NCBI RefSeq assembly: GCF_014837055.1
Contig: NZ_JACSPQ010000017.1
Coordinates: forward strand, 237,218-301,217
Source of the DNA: Phocaeicola faecium
Lineage (GTDB): Bacteria; Bacteroidota; Bacteroidia; Bacteroidales; Bacteroidaceae
DNA length: 64,000 bases
Reading direction: 5' to 3'
Shown: positions 35,484 through 44,929 of the stretch, in pieces
Layout of the letters: the number at the start of each line of letters is the position of its first letter
Position numbering within the stretch: the stretch's first letter is position 1
Program-made: the position numbers and the translations under genes
The notes under the pieces: model-generated
Told to the model about the DNA's origin: nothing
The model's database searches: none
Seen by the model: only the letters and a program-made list of their open reading frames with translations

Positions 35484-37688
35484 TCAGAATAAACTCCATG
35501 AAACGGTAAGCCCCGCCATTACGATGGCTACCATACTCATCAGTTTGATAAGAATGTTCAAACTCGGTCCGGACGTATCCTTAAACGGGTCGCCTACCGT
35601 GTCGCCCACTACCGTGGCGCGGTGAACCTCACTGCCTTTTCCTCCGAAGTTTCCTTCCTCTACGTATTTCTTCGCATTGTCCCATGCACCTCCGGCGTTT
35701 GCCATGAAGATAGCCAGCACGAAGCCCGACGACAGTCCGCCGATAAGCAGCCCGATGACTCCCGGAACACCGAATACCAGTCCCGTAGCCACCGGAGCGA
35801 TGATGGCGAGTAACGACGGGAATACCATCTCATGCTGTGCCCCCTTCGTTGAAATCTGTACGCAGCGGGCATAGTCGGGTTCGGCTTTTCCTTCCAAGAT
35901 GCCTTTTATCTCGCGGAACTGGCGACGCACTTCCTCCACCATGCGGGCAGCCGCACGGCCTACCGCGTTCATGGTCAGTCCGCAGAACAGAAACGCCATC
36001 ATGCTGCCTATGAACATGCCCGACAATACTTTGGGATTCATCAGCGTGACATCGTAATACAGCATGAAGTCAGTAAAACTTGCTTCGTGGATGGCAATGC
36101 TGAGGTTGTTCGGCAATTCGAGCACGGTAGTGCCCAGACGCTCCAGCCCGATGCGGATTTCTTCGATATACGAAGCCAAAAGCGCCAGTCCCGTCAGGGC
36201 AGCCGAACCGATGGCAAACCCTTTTCCTGTAGCCGCTGTGGTATTTCCTAACGAGTCGAGCGCATCGGTACGCTTGCGCACCTCCTCACCCAGTCCGCTC
36301 ATCTCGGCATTACCCCCCGCGTTGTCGGCTATCGGTCCGTAAGCATCGGTAGCAAGCGTGATGCCCAGCGTAGAGAGCATCCCTACCGAAGCAATTCCGA
36401 TACCGTAAAGCCCCATCGCCACGTTCGAAAAGTCGAAGCCCGAAGCCAGCCAGTAAGAAAGAATGATACCTGCTACGACGGCGATAACCGGGATGGTGGT
36501 CGAAATCATTCCCAATCCGATACCGGAAATAATCACCGTGGCAGGACCGGTTTTTCCACTCTCCGACAGCTTTTGGGTAGGTTTGTATGATTGCGATGTA
36601 TAATATTCGGTAGAGCGTCCGATGATGACACCCACTGCCAGCCCGATAATCACAGACAGTGAGAGGTTTACCCAATTATTGATATCCAGCAGCCACAGGA
36701 TGACGAACGTGGCGGCAACAATCAGTGCCGAACTCAAGTTCGTACCCACCGACAGCGATTTCAGCAACTCTTTCATGCCGGCATCCTCGCGCGTACGTAC
36801 GGCAAAGATACCGATGATGGAAAGCAAGATACCCACGGCGGCAATCAGCATCGGCGCAATTACAGCCTTGAACTGCATTTCCGTATCGCCCGTACCGATA
36901 AAGGCAGCGGCACCAAGTGCGGCGGTAGCCAGTATCGACCCGCAGTACGATTCATACAGGTCGGCACCCATGCCGGCAACGTCGCCTACATTGTCTCCCA
37001 CGTTATCGGCTATCGTAGCCGGATTGCGCGGGTCGTCTTCCGGTATTCCGGCCTCTACTTTGCCCACAAGGTCGGCGCCCACGTCGGCAGCCTTCGTATA
37101 AATTCCTCCGCCCACGCGGGCAAACAAAGCCTGTGTCGAGGCACCCATACCGAAAGTCAGCATGGTAGTGGTAATCATGCAAAGTTTGGCGGTAGGATTC
37201 ATGGCATCGGCAGGAATACACCGTTCCAGTAACAAATACCAGAACGAAATGTCGAACAGCCCCAGTCCTACCACTACTAATCCCATCACCGCCCCGCTGC
37301 GGAACGCCACGCGCAATCCCTTGTTCAGCGATTTCTGAGCGGCATGAGCCGTGCGTGCCGAAGCATACGTAGCCGTTTTCATGCCTAAATAGCCCGACAG
37401 TCCGGAGAAAAATCCACCCGTAAGAAAAGCAATCGGTACCCAGTGATTCTGTAAGTTAAATCCGTAAGCCATGATAGAAAATAGAATGACCAGTCCGATG
37501 AAAACCATCGTAACCACCTTGTACTGTTGTTTCAAGTACGACATGGCTCCCCGTCTTACGTGCGAAGCGATTTTAGCCATGATAGGGGTTCCTTCGCTCT
37601 CCCGCATCATTTGTTTGTAGAAGTACCATGCAAGCAGCAGTGCCAAGATAGAAGAAGCAGGTACTATCCAAAAAAGAAATGTTTCCAT
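35484..37688 (-). CDS. hppA: Membrane-bound ion-pumping pyrophosphatase
   Basis: A 734-aa integral membrane protein with about 16 helices that couples PPi hydrolysis to Na+ and/or H+ transport out of the cytoplasm. Substrate-binding acidic motifs are present: [20 protein letters not shown] (near residue 200), [20 protein letters not shown], and the C-terminal [19 protein letters not shown]. The motif [10 protein letters not shown] has Ala where K+-independent enzymes have Lys, so it should be K+-dependent. Which ion is pumped cannot be fixed by eye; the Bacteroides vulgatus enzyme is reported to move both. Confidence 0.95.
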   Translation of the reverse strand: METFLFWIVPASSILALLLAWYFYKQMMRESEGTPIMAKIASHVRRGAMSYLKQQYKVVTMVFIGLVILFSIMAYGFNLQNHWVPIAFLTGGFFSGLSGYLGMKTATYASARTAHAAQKSLNKGLRVAFRSGAVMGLVVVGLGLFDISFWYLLLERCIPADAMNPTAKLCMITTTMLTFGMGASTQALFARVGGGIYTKAADVGADLVGKVEAGIPEDDPRNPATIADNVGDNVGDVAGMGADLYESYCGSILATAALGAAAFIGTGDTEMQFKAVIAPMLIAAVGILLSIIGIFAVRTREDAGMKELLKSLSVGTNLSSALIVAATFVILWLLDINNWVNLSLSVIIGLAVGVIIGRSTEYYTSQSYKPTQKLSESGKTGPATVIISGIGLGMISTTIPVIAVVAGIILSYWLASGFDFSNVAMGLYGIGIASVGMLSTLGITLATDAYGPIADNAGGNAEMSGLGEEVRKRTDALDSLGNTTAATGKGFAIGSAALTGLALLASYIEEIRIGLERLGTTVLELPNNLSIAIHEASFTDFMLYYDVTLMNPKVLSGMFIGSMMAFLFCGLTMNAVGRAAARMVEEVRRQFREIKGILEGKAEPDYARCVQISTKGAQHEMVFPSLLAIIAPVATGLVFGVPGVIGLLIGGLSSGFVLAIFMANAGGAWDNAKKYVEEGNFGGKGSEVHRATVVGDTVGDPFKDTSGPSLNILIKLMSMVAIVMAGLTVSWSLF

Positions 37689-37716
37689 AAGTAGTATTGA
37701 TTTTAAAAAGCTGTTT

Positions 37717-37724
37717 CAAAGATA
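37717..37724 (-). promoter_or_regulatory. Candidate -7 box of hppA
   Basis: The minus strand reads TATCTTTG, matching TAnnTTTG, 29 bases upstream of the start. The -33 region is only T-rich. Confidence 0.45.
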
Positions 37725-37918
37725 AGAAAACCAGTGGGAAAACAGATGGCGGGAGATGAAAAGAATGTTTAAAAGCCGGCGGGTGCCTGTTTAATTATAT
37801 TAATGTATGTGGGCGGAAATCAGGGCGGGGAGGTTGGTGCGCCGAAAGACAGTGAAAGCGCGGGATGACAAAACTGCTTTATCGGTTTTCTATTCGTTTT
37901 TTTCGGGCTTATGTTTTA

Positions 37919-38004
37919 TGACCCACCTTGCCGGGTTGTATAACCCGCCACGGTGAGTTATATAACCCACCAAGCTGGGTTATACGACCCGGCAGGGTGG
38001 GTTA
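37919..38004. repeat. Structured inverted repeat with internal ACCC/GGGTTATA units
   Basis: The left arm (from TGACCCACCTTGCCGGGT) and the right arm (ending GACCCGGCAGGGTGGGTTA) pair over about 28 positions, several of them G-T. Inside, ACCC and GGGTTATA motifs alternate, so smaller palindromes can also form. The G-T tolerance hints at an RNA structure, though a DNA palindrome is not excluded. Confidence 0.55.
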
Positions 38005-38422
38005 TAAATATTGTTTCGTACAAACCTGAAATTCTTTTGATAAAAACCGAAAAACAGACCCAATAAGTTTTAAATGAAACAATAGCCTGTCTGTTCGGGG
38101 CATGAGGCAAACATTCGGCAAGTATGAAATAAGTTTACAGGAAAATCTTGTTGCCGTTTTTCGCCGATGAAGGTTGGAAACAGGTATTTTCCCCTCAAAT
38201 TTTGCTTTAATATTTTAGTTTCAAGGCATGAATCCTGATGGTCGACTTTGTATTGCCGTATGTTCGACTATATTGTGTTTTTGATTGAATTTTAGTTTAT
38301 TTCCTATCATTTTGCTTTGTATATATGTGTTTTTGTTATACTTTTATTTGTATTTTCGTAAACTTCTGTATATCCCCTCTCAAAAAAATATAGATTTTAT
38401 CATTTAGTTTATAAATAATTAT

Positions 38423-38430
38423 TATATTTG
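38423..38430 (+). promoter_or_regulatory. Candidate -7 box of the polysaccharide locus
   Basis: TATATTTG matches TAnnTTTG and would give a leader of about 170 bases before upxY. The -33 region is weak (T-rich). It is the most likely start of the long plus-strand operon. Confidence 0.5.
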
Positions 38431-38533
38431 CACCGTAGTTGTTTAATAGATATCTTATACGGTAAGGAGAAATAAGCATATTAAAATAATTCTCTCAACA
38501 AATGTCTATTAAAGATAAATTAATCGTAATTGA

Positions 38534-38588
38534 TTGAAATATAGGGACATACTTATATTTCAAAGCCCCAGAGGTATGCCCTTTTCTT
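38534..38588 (+). promoter_or_regulatory. Candidate attenuator in the upxY leader
   Basis: Two overlapping hairpins are visible. TTGAAATATA (38534-38543) pairs with TATATTTCAA (38554-38563). GGGACATAC (38544-38552), which is the loop of the first, pairs with GTATGCCC (38574-38581) with one bulged A and is followed by TTTTCTT, a terminator shape. The two are interleaved, so they are either alternatives or a pseudoknot. UpxY proteins are known to counteract early termination in their own leaders. Confidence 0.5.
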
Positions 38589-38609
38589 AAATCTGTATCT
38601 ACTTTTTCT

Positions 38610-39146
38610 ATGAGCAAACTGGAGGGAAAAGTGTGGTACGCCATGCGTGCCACTTACCGAAGGGAGTTGGATGCCAAAAAACTTTTGGAAGAACAGTCCA
38701 TCCAAGCCTTTGTTCCCATGCGTTACGAGCTCCGTATAAAAGGAAAACACAAAAAACGCGAAATTGTTCCGGTAATTCACAATTTAATTTTTGTTTATGC
38801 GTATCCGTCTGAAATTCAGAGCGTAAAAAAAACAATTCCATACCTCCAATATATGATGGATTTTCGCGAAGGAAACAAAATTATTGTGCCGGAAGAACAA
38901 ATGCGTCGGTTTATTGCTGTTACGGGTACGTATGACGAACAGCTGATGTTTTTCAAACCTGAAGAACTTAATTTGTCGAAAGGTACAAAAGTGCGGGTTC
39001 GCGGTGGTGATTTCGAAGGACAGGAAGGAATCTTTCTGAAAGTGAAAGGTGCGCGAGACAAGCGTGTGGTTATCGCCATTCAGGGCGTGATTGCCGTTGC
39101 ATTGGCGACCATCTCTCCCGATTTGATAGAAGTCATATCTGAATAA
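38610..39146 (+). CDS. UpxY-family transcription antiterminator (NusG-like)
   Basis: A 178-aa protein with an N-terminal NusG-like domain (KVWYAMRATYRRELDAKKLL near residue 10, HNLIFVYAY near 55) and a C-terminal KOW-like segment (KGTKVRVRGGDFEGQEGIFL near residue 130). UpxY proteins head Bacteroides capsule operons and allow polymerase to read through the leader. No upxZ partner follows; the next gene is a CapD-like enzyme 26 bases downstream, so cross-locus inhibition through UpxZ may be missing for this locus. Confidence 0.9.
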   Translation: MSKLEGKVWYAMRATYRRELDAKKLLEEQSIQAFVPMRYELRIKGKHKKREIVPVIHNLIFVYAYPSEIQSVKKTIPYLQYMMDFREGNKIIVPEEQMRRFIAVTGTYDEQLMFFKPEELNLSKGTKVRVRGGDFEGQEGIFLKVKGARDKRVVIAIQGVIAVALATISPDLIEVISE

Positions 39147-39172
39147 CGTATAAATTCATAGAATAATCTGGC

Positions 39173-41074
39173 ATGTTGGGTTTGAAGACTACACATATCG
39201 GCTTTCTCAGCCGTTATGTAATTTGGATTGTGGATAGCCTGCTATCCGTATTCTCTACTTATTTTTGTTTTTTGTTTTTCCACTATTTGCTGGAACTTGA
39301 AATCGCTACCCGCCAATCGTTGCAGTTATTGTTGTTGGCGATAGTGGTCAGTTTCTTGCTTACGTGGATGTGTCAGACGTATAGAGGCATTATACGCCAT
39401 GCCACGCTTGCCGAACTGATGCGGATCGTTTACGCGATGCTGCTGAAGGCGGGCTTTTGGTTATGTGTGGCTTATGGCACGCAAGAATATGTGGGGCTAT
39501 TTATTTATTCGCAGGTTATAGCTGATTTTATTTGTTCGGTCTTTTTGCTGATGTTCAGCCGCACGCTGATTGTCAGCTTCTATTATAATCTGTTACGGAA
39601 AATAGGCAATACGGCTCCTAACACATTGGTTTATGGCACTTCGGAGGCGGCTATCAGTCTAGCTAATTACTTGCGGAACGATAAAGAAAATGCTTACCAT
39701 GTCATCGGGTTTATTACGCGGGACAAGCAGATGAAAGGTTCGCGCATCTTGGGGTGTTCGGTTTATTACATCCGGAAACAGGAAGAGTTGAGTCATTTGC
39801 TCGAAACGAACCATATAAAGTATATCCTGTTTACGAACAATGCCGACCTTCATGTCGACGAAGACTTGCTGTCGTACAGCATCGAGAAACAGATTACCCT
39901 GCGCATCGCTCCGCTGATGGAAGGCGAAGACGGGTTGTCGAAGCGTATTCAGTTGCGCGAGGTGCAAATTGAAGATTTATTAGGACGTGATGAAATAAAA
40001 ATCAATTTAAGCAATATCCGCAAAGAGTTGTCTACCCGTACGATTATGGTTACGGGAGCTGCCGGAAGTATCGGTAGCGAGCTTTGCCGGCAACTGTGTA
40101 AATTCAATCCCAAACAGTTGATTTTGTTCGATTTTTCGGAGACGGCTACTTATCAGATTGATATGGAGTTACGAAAGAAGTTCCCGAATAATCGGATTCT
40201 TTCTGTTATCGGTGATGTCAGAAACAAGCAGCGGGTAGAGTCGCAGGTGAAACAGTATCGTCCCGATATTATTTTCCATGCCGCTGCTTACAAGCACGTG
40301 CCTTTGATGGAGGAATATCCTTGTGAAGCGGTGAGGGCTAATGTTTTAGGCACGCAGAATGTGGCAGATGTTGCTGTTGATTGCGGAGTGGAGAAGTTTA
40401 TTATGATTTCTACCGACAAGGCGGTTCATCCCAGTAGTGTAATGGGGGCTACCAAACACATTGCGGAGATGTATGTGCAGAGTTTGGGAAATAAAATCAA
40501 ATCGGGCGGGCTTAAAGGTAAAACTTGCTTTATTACCACTCGTTTCGGAAATGTGCTGGGCAGTAACGGCAGTGTAATTCCATTGTTCCGCCAACAGATA
40601 TTGGAGGGCGGTCCGGTTACGGTAACCCATCCCGACATAATCCGCTATTTCATGACCATTCCCGAAGCATGTAGATTGGTGCTCGAAGCTGCTTTCTTGG
40701 GTACAGGAAACGACATTTTTATTTTCGACATGGGTAAGCCGGTGAAGATAGCCGACCTTGCTCGCCAGATGATTCGGCTTTCGGGCTTACATCCCGATGA
40801 GGATATTAAAATAGAATATACCGGATTGCGTCCGGGAGAAAAATTATACGAAGAACTGCTGTATAAGAAAGAGGATACGACATCTACCGACAATTCGAAA
40901 ATATTCCGGGCAAAGAGTATTGAGGTAGATTACGACAAGATGAAAGAGCGCATCGGTAAGCTCATTGAAATAGCTTGTACCGACAACAAGGAGGAAACCG
41001 TGCGTATGATGAAAACGATAGCGCCCGACTACGTCAGCCAGCACTCGGTTTACGAAAAATTAGATACGATTTAA
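39173..41074 (+). CDS. CapD/WbpM-like nucleotide-sugar 4,6-dehydratase, membrane-bound
   Basis: A 633-aa protein with about four N-terminal membrane helices, a CoA-binding-like middle domain and a C-terminal SDR domain. The NAD(P) site is VTGAAGSIGSELCRQL (near residue 290); the catalytic region is STDKAVHPSSVMGATKHIAE (near residue 420), with FITTRFGNVLGSNGSV after it. Such enzymes usually convert UDP-GlcNAc to a 4-keto-6-deoxy sugar for surface glycans. The DegT aminotransferase at 43519 is a natural next step. Confidence 0.92.
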   Translation: MLGLKTTHIGFLSRYVIWIVDSLLSVFSTYFCFLFFHYLLELEIATRQSLQLLLLAIVVSFLLTWMCQTYRGIIRHATLAELMRIVYAMLLKAGFWLCVAYGTQEYVGLFIYSQVIADFICSVFLLMFSRTLIVSFYYNLLRKIGNTAPNTLVYGTSEAAISLANYLRNDKENAYHVIGFITRDKQMKGSRILGCSVYYIRKQEELSHLLETNHIKYILFTNNADLHVDEDLLSYSIEKQITLRIAPLMEGEDGLSKRIQLREVQIEDLLGRDEIKINLSNIRKELSTRTIMVTGAAGSIGSELCRQLCKFNPKQLILFDFSETATYQIDMELRKKFPNNRILSVIGDVRNKQRVESQVKQYRPDIIFHAAAYKHVPLMEEYPCEAVRANVLGTQNVADVAVDCGVEKFIMISTDKAVHPSSVMGATKHIAEMYVQSLGNKIKSGGLKGKTCFITTRFGNVLGSNGSVIPLFRQQILEGGPVTVTHPDIIRYFMTIPEACRLVLEAAFLGTGNDIFIFDMGKPVKIADLARQMIRLSGLHPDEDIKIEYTGLRPGEKLYEELLYKKEDTTSTDNSKIFRAKSIEVDYDKMKERIGKLIEIACTDNKEETVRMMKTIAPDYVSQHSVYEKLDTI

Positions 41075-41107
41075 TCCATATATGTTTAATTTTAAACTGT
41101 ATTTATC

Positions 41108-42283
41108 ATGAAAATGAAAAAGAGAGTTTATCTCGCATTGATGATGCCTTTTCTTTGTTTCGTAGGAGGGGCAGCTCAAGAGGTAACAGAAGGAGTCCCG
41201 GTGGATGAAAACCCAAACCTCGTGTTATGGGAAGATTCCTTAGTGGATAACAAGCCTGTTTTGAACCCGACCAAATTCTGGGACAACTGGTTCATTACGG
41301 TAAACGTGGGAACGTTTTATAACTTGGTAGACAACGGGGGAAGTGCTAAAGCCGGAAAGATGTTTCAACCTGCTGCCGGCTTGTCTGTTGGTAAATGGAT
41401 TTCACCGTGGGGTGGTTTCCGTTTGATGGGTATGTGGGGTAGAGGCGCCGGACATACTAATCCGCAGTATGTAGGAGACAACTACTACCACTGGAATATC
41501 ATTAACGGATATGGTGATGCTTTGTTTAACTTGCACAACTTGTTTGGCGGTTACAAGGAAAACCGTAAGTTCCAGTTGATGGCTTTGGCCGGTATCGGCG
41601 TTGAACACGTTGAAAGTTTTAATGTGAAAGGAACAAATATCACGACGGAAAAGAATAACCTGTTAGGTTTCCGTACCGGTTTGCTGGCTTCTTTCCGTTT
41701 GAACAAGGCGTTGGCGTTCAACCTCGAAGCCTCTATCAACATGTTAGACGACTCGTATGACGGACAAGTGTATGATAATAAATGGGACATGCACCTCAAC
41801 TTCTTGGCCGGTCTTGTTTACCGTTTCAAGAATCATGACGGAACACGTCAGTTTACATACGCACGCCGTAACGAGGAAAAATACGCTATCTTGAACGACG
41901 AAATCAACCGTCTGCGCAGAGAGGTTGAAGCAATGAAGAAAGCACCGGCTGTAAACGTGGTAGAAAAAGTAGTGAAGAGTAATCAGACAACTGTCTTGAT
42001 TTCGTTCGACGCAAATTCAACCAAGATTAACCGCTTGCAGGAAGTCAACGTTTATACGGCAGCCGAAGCTATCAAGAAGATTGAAAACGGTGATTTGTAC
42101 ATTACTCCGGCATCTAACATTACGGATACCGATTTGTTTAACGGACGTGCTAATGCCGTTCGCGATGCTTTGATGAATGAATACAACATCCCGGCAGGAC
42201 ATATCTTCATCGAGCAAGACAGAAAACTGGTTGATTCGCTTGACCCGTCAAAGAACTGCGTAGTTGTTTATATTGTCAAATAA
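41108..42283 (+). CDS. OmpA-family outer membrane protein with atypical C-terminal domain
   Basis: A 391-aa protein with a signal peptide (ending G-G-A-A-Q) and an N-terminal region of about 240 residues with beta-barrel-like alternation (PTKFWDNWFITVNVGTFYNL, VGKWISPWGGFRLMGMWG). A short coiled linker (LNDEINRLRREVEAMKK) leads to an OmpA-like C-terminus. The usual peptidoglycan-binding N-x-x-L-S-x-x-R-A motif is replaced by F-N-G-R-A-N-A-V, so wall binding may be lost or altered. It is paralogous to the next gene. Confidence 0.85.
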   Translation: MKMKKRVYLALMMPFLCFVGGAAQEVTEGVPVDENPNLVLWEDSLVDNKPVLNPTKFWDNWFITVNVGTFYNLVDNGGSAKAGKMFQPAAGLSVGKWISPWGGFRLMGMWGRGAGHTNPQYVGDNYYHWNIINGYGDALFNLHNLFGGYKENRKFQLMALAGIGVEHVESFNVKGTNITTEKNNLLGFRTGLLASFRLNKALAFNLEASINMLDDSYDGQVYDNKWDMHLNFLAGLVYRFKNHDGTRQFTYARRNEEKYAILNDEINRLRREVEAMKKAPAVNVVEKVVKSNQTTVLISFDANSTKINRLQEVNVYTAAEAIKKIENGDLYITPASNITDTDLFNGRANAVRDALMNEYNIPAGHIFIEQDRKLVDSLDPSKNCVVVYIVK

Positions 42284-42300
42284 TTTTATAAGCTAATAAG

Positions 42301-43500
42301 ATGAAAAAACTAATTATATTGGGTTTGGCTGCTGCGCTTGCTTTGCCTTCATTTGCTCAGGCGGAGAAGAAAGTAGACATAGCATCGATTAAGGCAGACT
42401 CTGTTACTGTATTAAAGCCTTATAAGGCAAAAGATAACTGGTTCTTCGGTGTATATGCCGGTACGAACTTCTCATTTGGCGAAAATACTCGTTTTAACAA
42501 GGGTAAGATGTTTGGACCGAGTTTCGGACTTTCAGTAGGTAAATGGTTCTCACCGGCTGTCGGCGCGCGTTTGCGTTGGGCTATCCTCCAGCAGCACCAC
42601 ATGGTGAATACTGAAATGGAAGCTGCATATCCTAACCTTGACCCTGTTTACAAACATGGTATGACTTCGGTATTCTTCGATGGTTTGTTTAACTTCAATA
42701 ACATCTTCAGCCGTTACCGTGAAGATTCACGCTTTAATGTAATCGGTGTGCTCGGTATTGGTTTCAACTCTGCTTTCGGCTTTTCTGATAACTCGGCTGA
42801 CTGGACTAACACGGGTTATGAAATAGATACCGACGGCGGTACTTACTTGGCTATTCACGCCGGTTTGATGTTGAACTACAAGCTGAACAACGCTATCGAC
42901 CTGAACCTCGAAGCTACTTATAACGCTACCGACGATGCTTATAACGGTGTGCGTTATGACCGTAAGTACGATGGTTATATGTATATCGTAGCCGGTATGA
43001 CTTGGCACTTCAAAGATCAGTATGGCGACCGTCGTTTCCATTACGTAACGATGACCGACCAAGCTAAGATTGATGAGTTGAACCGTCAGATTAACGACCA
43101 GCGTGCACAGCTCGTTCCGCCTCCTCCTGTAACGAAGGTAGAAGAAAAGGTGGTAGAAAACAAAGTGCTTAACATGACTGTATCGTTCATCATCGATAAG
43201 TATAACATCACCGACTTGCAGAAAGACAACGTGAAGGCAGCTGCTAAATATCTGGAAGACCATCCGGATGTGAACTTGATTATCACCGGTTATGCCGATG
43301 TTCAGACTGCTTACCCGGCATACAACTTGCGTTTGTCTAAACGTCGTGCCGAAGCTGTTTATAACATGATGGTTGATGAATTCAACGTTGATCCGTCTCG
43401 TATCCGTGTAGACTATAAGGGTGATACCATCCAGCCGTACCAGAAGAAGAACGAATGGAACCGTGTTGTAGTATTCATCACCGAACCGCGTAACAAGTAA
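42301..43500 (+). CDS. OmpA-family outer membrane protein
   Basis: A 399-aa paralogue of the preceding gene, with a clean signal peptide (ending S-F-A-Q-A), a beta-barrel region, a Pro-rich linker (VPPPPVTKVEEKV near residue 275) and a canonical OmpA-like domain: LIITGYADVQTAYPAYNLRL then SKRRAEAVYNMMV. This copy should bind peptidoglycan. Their place inside a polysaccharide operon suggests the pair supports export or surface retention of the glycan, which is inferred from position only. Confidence 0.88.
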   Translation: MKKLIILGLAAALALPSFAQAEKKVDIASIKADSVTVLKPYKAKDNWFFGVYAGTNFSFGENTRFNKGKMFGPSFGLSVGKWFSPAVGARLRWAILQQHHMVNTEMEAAYPNLDPVYKHGMTSVFFDGLFNFNNIFSRYREDSRFNVIGVLGIGFNSAFGFSDNSADWTNTGYEIDTDGGTYLAIHAGLMLNYKLNNAIDLNLEATYNATDDAYNGVRYDRKYDGYMYIVAGMTWHFKDQYGDRRFHYVTMTDQAKIDELNRQINDQRAQLVPPPPVTKVEEKVVENKVLNMTVSFIIDKYNITDLQKDNVKAAAKYLEDHPDVNLIITGYADVQTAYPAYNLRLSKRRAEAVYNMMVDEFNVDPSRIRVDYKGDTIQPYQKKNEWNRVVVFITEPRNK

Positions 43501-43518
43501 TAAATAGTATTCTTAATC

Positions 43519-44658
43519 ATGAAGCGTATCCTTTTGTCATTGGCTCACATGAGCGGCAAAGAGGAAGAGTTTATCCGCGAAGCGTTTGACTCCAACTGGG
43601 TAGTTCCGTTGGGGCCGAACGTAGATGGATTTGAGCGCGACCTTGAAGCATGGATCGGAAAGAAAGCGGGGCGTGAGGTTCATGTCGTGGCTTTGAGTTC
43701 GGGAACAGCTGCCATTCATCTGGCTTTGGTCATGTTGGGCGTAGGGCCCGGCGATGAAGTGATCTGTCAGAGCTTTACTTTTGCGGCTTCTGCCAACCCG
43801 GTCTGCTATCAGGGCGCCACGCCTGTTTTCGTCGACAGCGAACCGGATACGTGGAATATAGACCCTCAGTTGCTGGAAACAGCGATTGAGGATCGTTTGC
43901 GCAAAACAGGGAAGTTGCCGAAAGCCATTATCCCCGTTCATCTGTACGGTACGCCCGCCCGCATGAACGAAGTGATGGACGTTGCCAACCGCTACGGAAT
44001 CCCCGTGGTAGAAGATGCTGCCGAGGCAATCGGCTCGGAATACGGCGGACGCTATTGCGGCACGTTCGGGCAGTATGGCGCACTTTCGTTTAACGGCAAC
44101 AAGATGATAACCACCAGCGGTGGCGGTGCCTTGATTTGCCCCGACGAAGCATCGGCAGCCCGCGTAAAGTTTTACGCTACACAGGCTCGCGAAGCCTTCC
44201 CCTACTACCAGCACGAGAAAATCGGTTATAATTACCGACTGAGTAATATATCGGCTGGCATCGGACGCGGACAGATGTTTGTACTCGACGAACACATCGC
44301 CCGTCGGCGTGCGATACACGGTCTTTACGTGGAAAAGTTAAAAAACACACCGGGCATAACGGTGATGCAACCACGGTCTACGGTAGATTTATGTCCTAAT
44401 TATTGGTTGAGTACCATCTTGGTAGAACCGGAACAGGCAGGCTTTACGTATCAAGATCTTTCGGCACGTCTCGCCGAGGCGGGAATCGAAAGCCGTCCGC
44501 TATGGAAGCCCATGCACTTGCAACCCGTGTTCCGCAATGCTCCCGCCTACGTAAACGGGGTATCGGAATCACGATTCCGGCAAGGTCTTTGCCTCCCGTC
44601 AGGCCCGTTGGTAACCGACGATGATGTGGATAAAATCGTGGAAATAATAAAAAATTGA
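43519..44658 (+). CDS. DegT/DnrJ/EryC1/StrS-family sugar aminotransferase
   Basis: A 379-aa PLP enzyme that aminates a keto sugar nucleotide, usually at C4 of a 4-keto-6-deoxy sugar. Landmarks: VVALSSGTAAIHLALVMLGV (near residue 58), VVEDAAEAIGSEYGGRYCGT, and the PLP lysine in LSFNGNKMITTSGGGALI (near residue 195), then GYNYRLSNISAGIGRGQM. It is a sensible partner of the dehydratase at 39173. It ends just before the first of the substrate-like genes. Confidence 0.93.
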   Translation: MKRILLSLAHMSGKEEEFIREAFDSNWVVPLGPNVDGFERDLEAWIGKKAGREVHVVALSSGTAAIHLALVMLGVGPGDEVICQSFTFAASANPVCYQGATPVFVDSEPDTWNIDPQLLETAIEDRLRKTGKLPKAIIPVHLYGTPARMNEVMDVANRYGIPVVEDAAEAIGSEYGGRYCGTFGQYGALSFNGNKMITTSGGGALICPDEASAARVKFYATQAREAFPYYQHEKIGYNYRLSNISAGIGRGQMFVLDEHIARRRAIHGLYVEKLKNTPGITVMQPRSTVDLCPNYWLSTILVEPEQAGFTYQDLSARLAEAGIESRPLWKPMHLQPVFRNAPAYVNGVSESRFRQGLCLPSGPLVTDDDVDKIVEIIKN

Positions 44659-44929
44659 TAAATTATTAATGTTTAATCCTTCTAAGTTCCGAGGGAACTT
44701 TTAAGTTCACACGGAGCTTTCGGAACAAGAAAAGTTTTGATAATCAGGTTTTATTAAGTGATTATTTATTGTGGATAAGTAACAGAAAGTAAATCTGTTA
44801 CCCTCTCCATTTAAGCTGTAAGACGCATTCGCTAACTAAGTTCCCTCGGAACTGTTTGCGAATAAATCAAGGCGCAATTCTGAACTAAATTCTCACGGGA
44901 TTTAGATTAAGATAATGGAGATAAAAATA
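44659..44929 (+). promoter_or_regulatory. Structured leader of small protein 1
   Basis: Contains paired hairpin sites AAGTTC-CGAGG-GAACTT (44684-44700) and AAGTTC-CCTCG-GAACTG (44838-44854), whose loops are exact complements. Two related hairpins, AAGTTC-ACACG-GAGCTT (44703-44719) and AAATTC-TCACG-GGATTT (44887-44903), keep pairing through G-T or compensating changes. A further hairpin GTAACAGA/TCTGTTAC sits at 44779-44801. The upstream bases ATTAATGTTTAATC recur in leader 2. No TAnnTTTG box was found. Confidence 0.6.

Larger units (their letters stand above)
37689..38609. other. Long non-coding region between hppA and upxY
   Basis: This 921-base gap holds the divergent hppA promoter, a structured inverted repeat (37919-38004), an AT-rich stretch, a -7 box at 38423 and the upxY leader with competing hairpins. 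No credible ORF was found, and no invertible-promoter repeats of the sort flanking other Bacteroides capsule promoters were recognised. Confidence 0.6.

Noticed and set aside
37689..38609. Invertible promoter for upxY
   Set aside because: Inverted repeats flanking the -7 box at a suitable distance were not found; the 37919-38004 palindrome lies far upstream and does not enclose the promoter.
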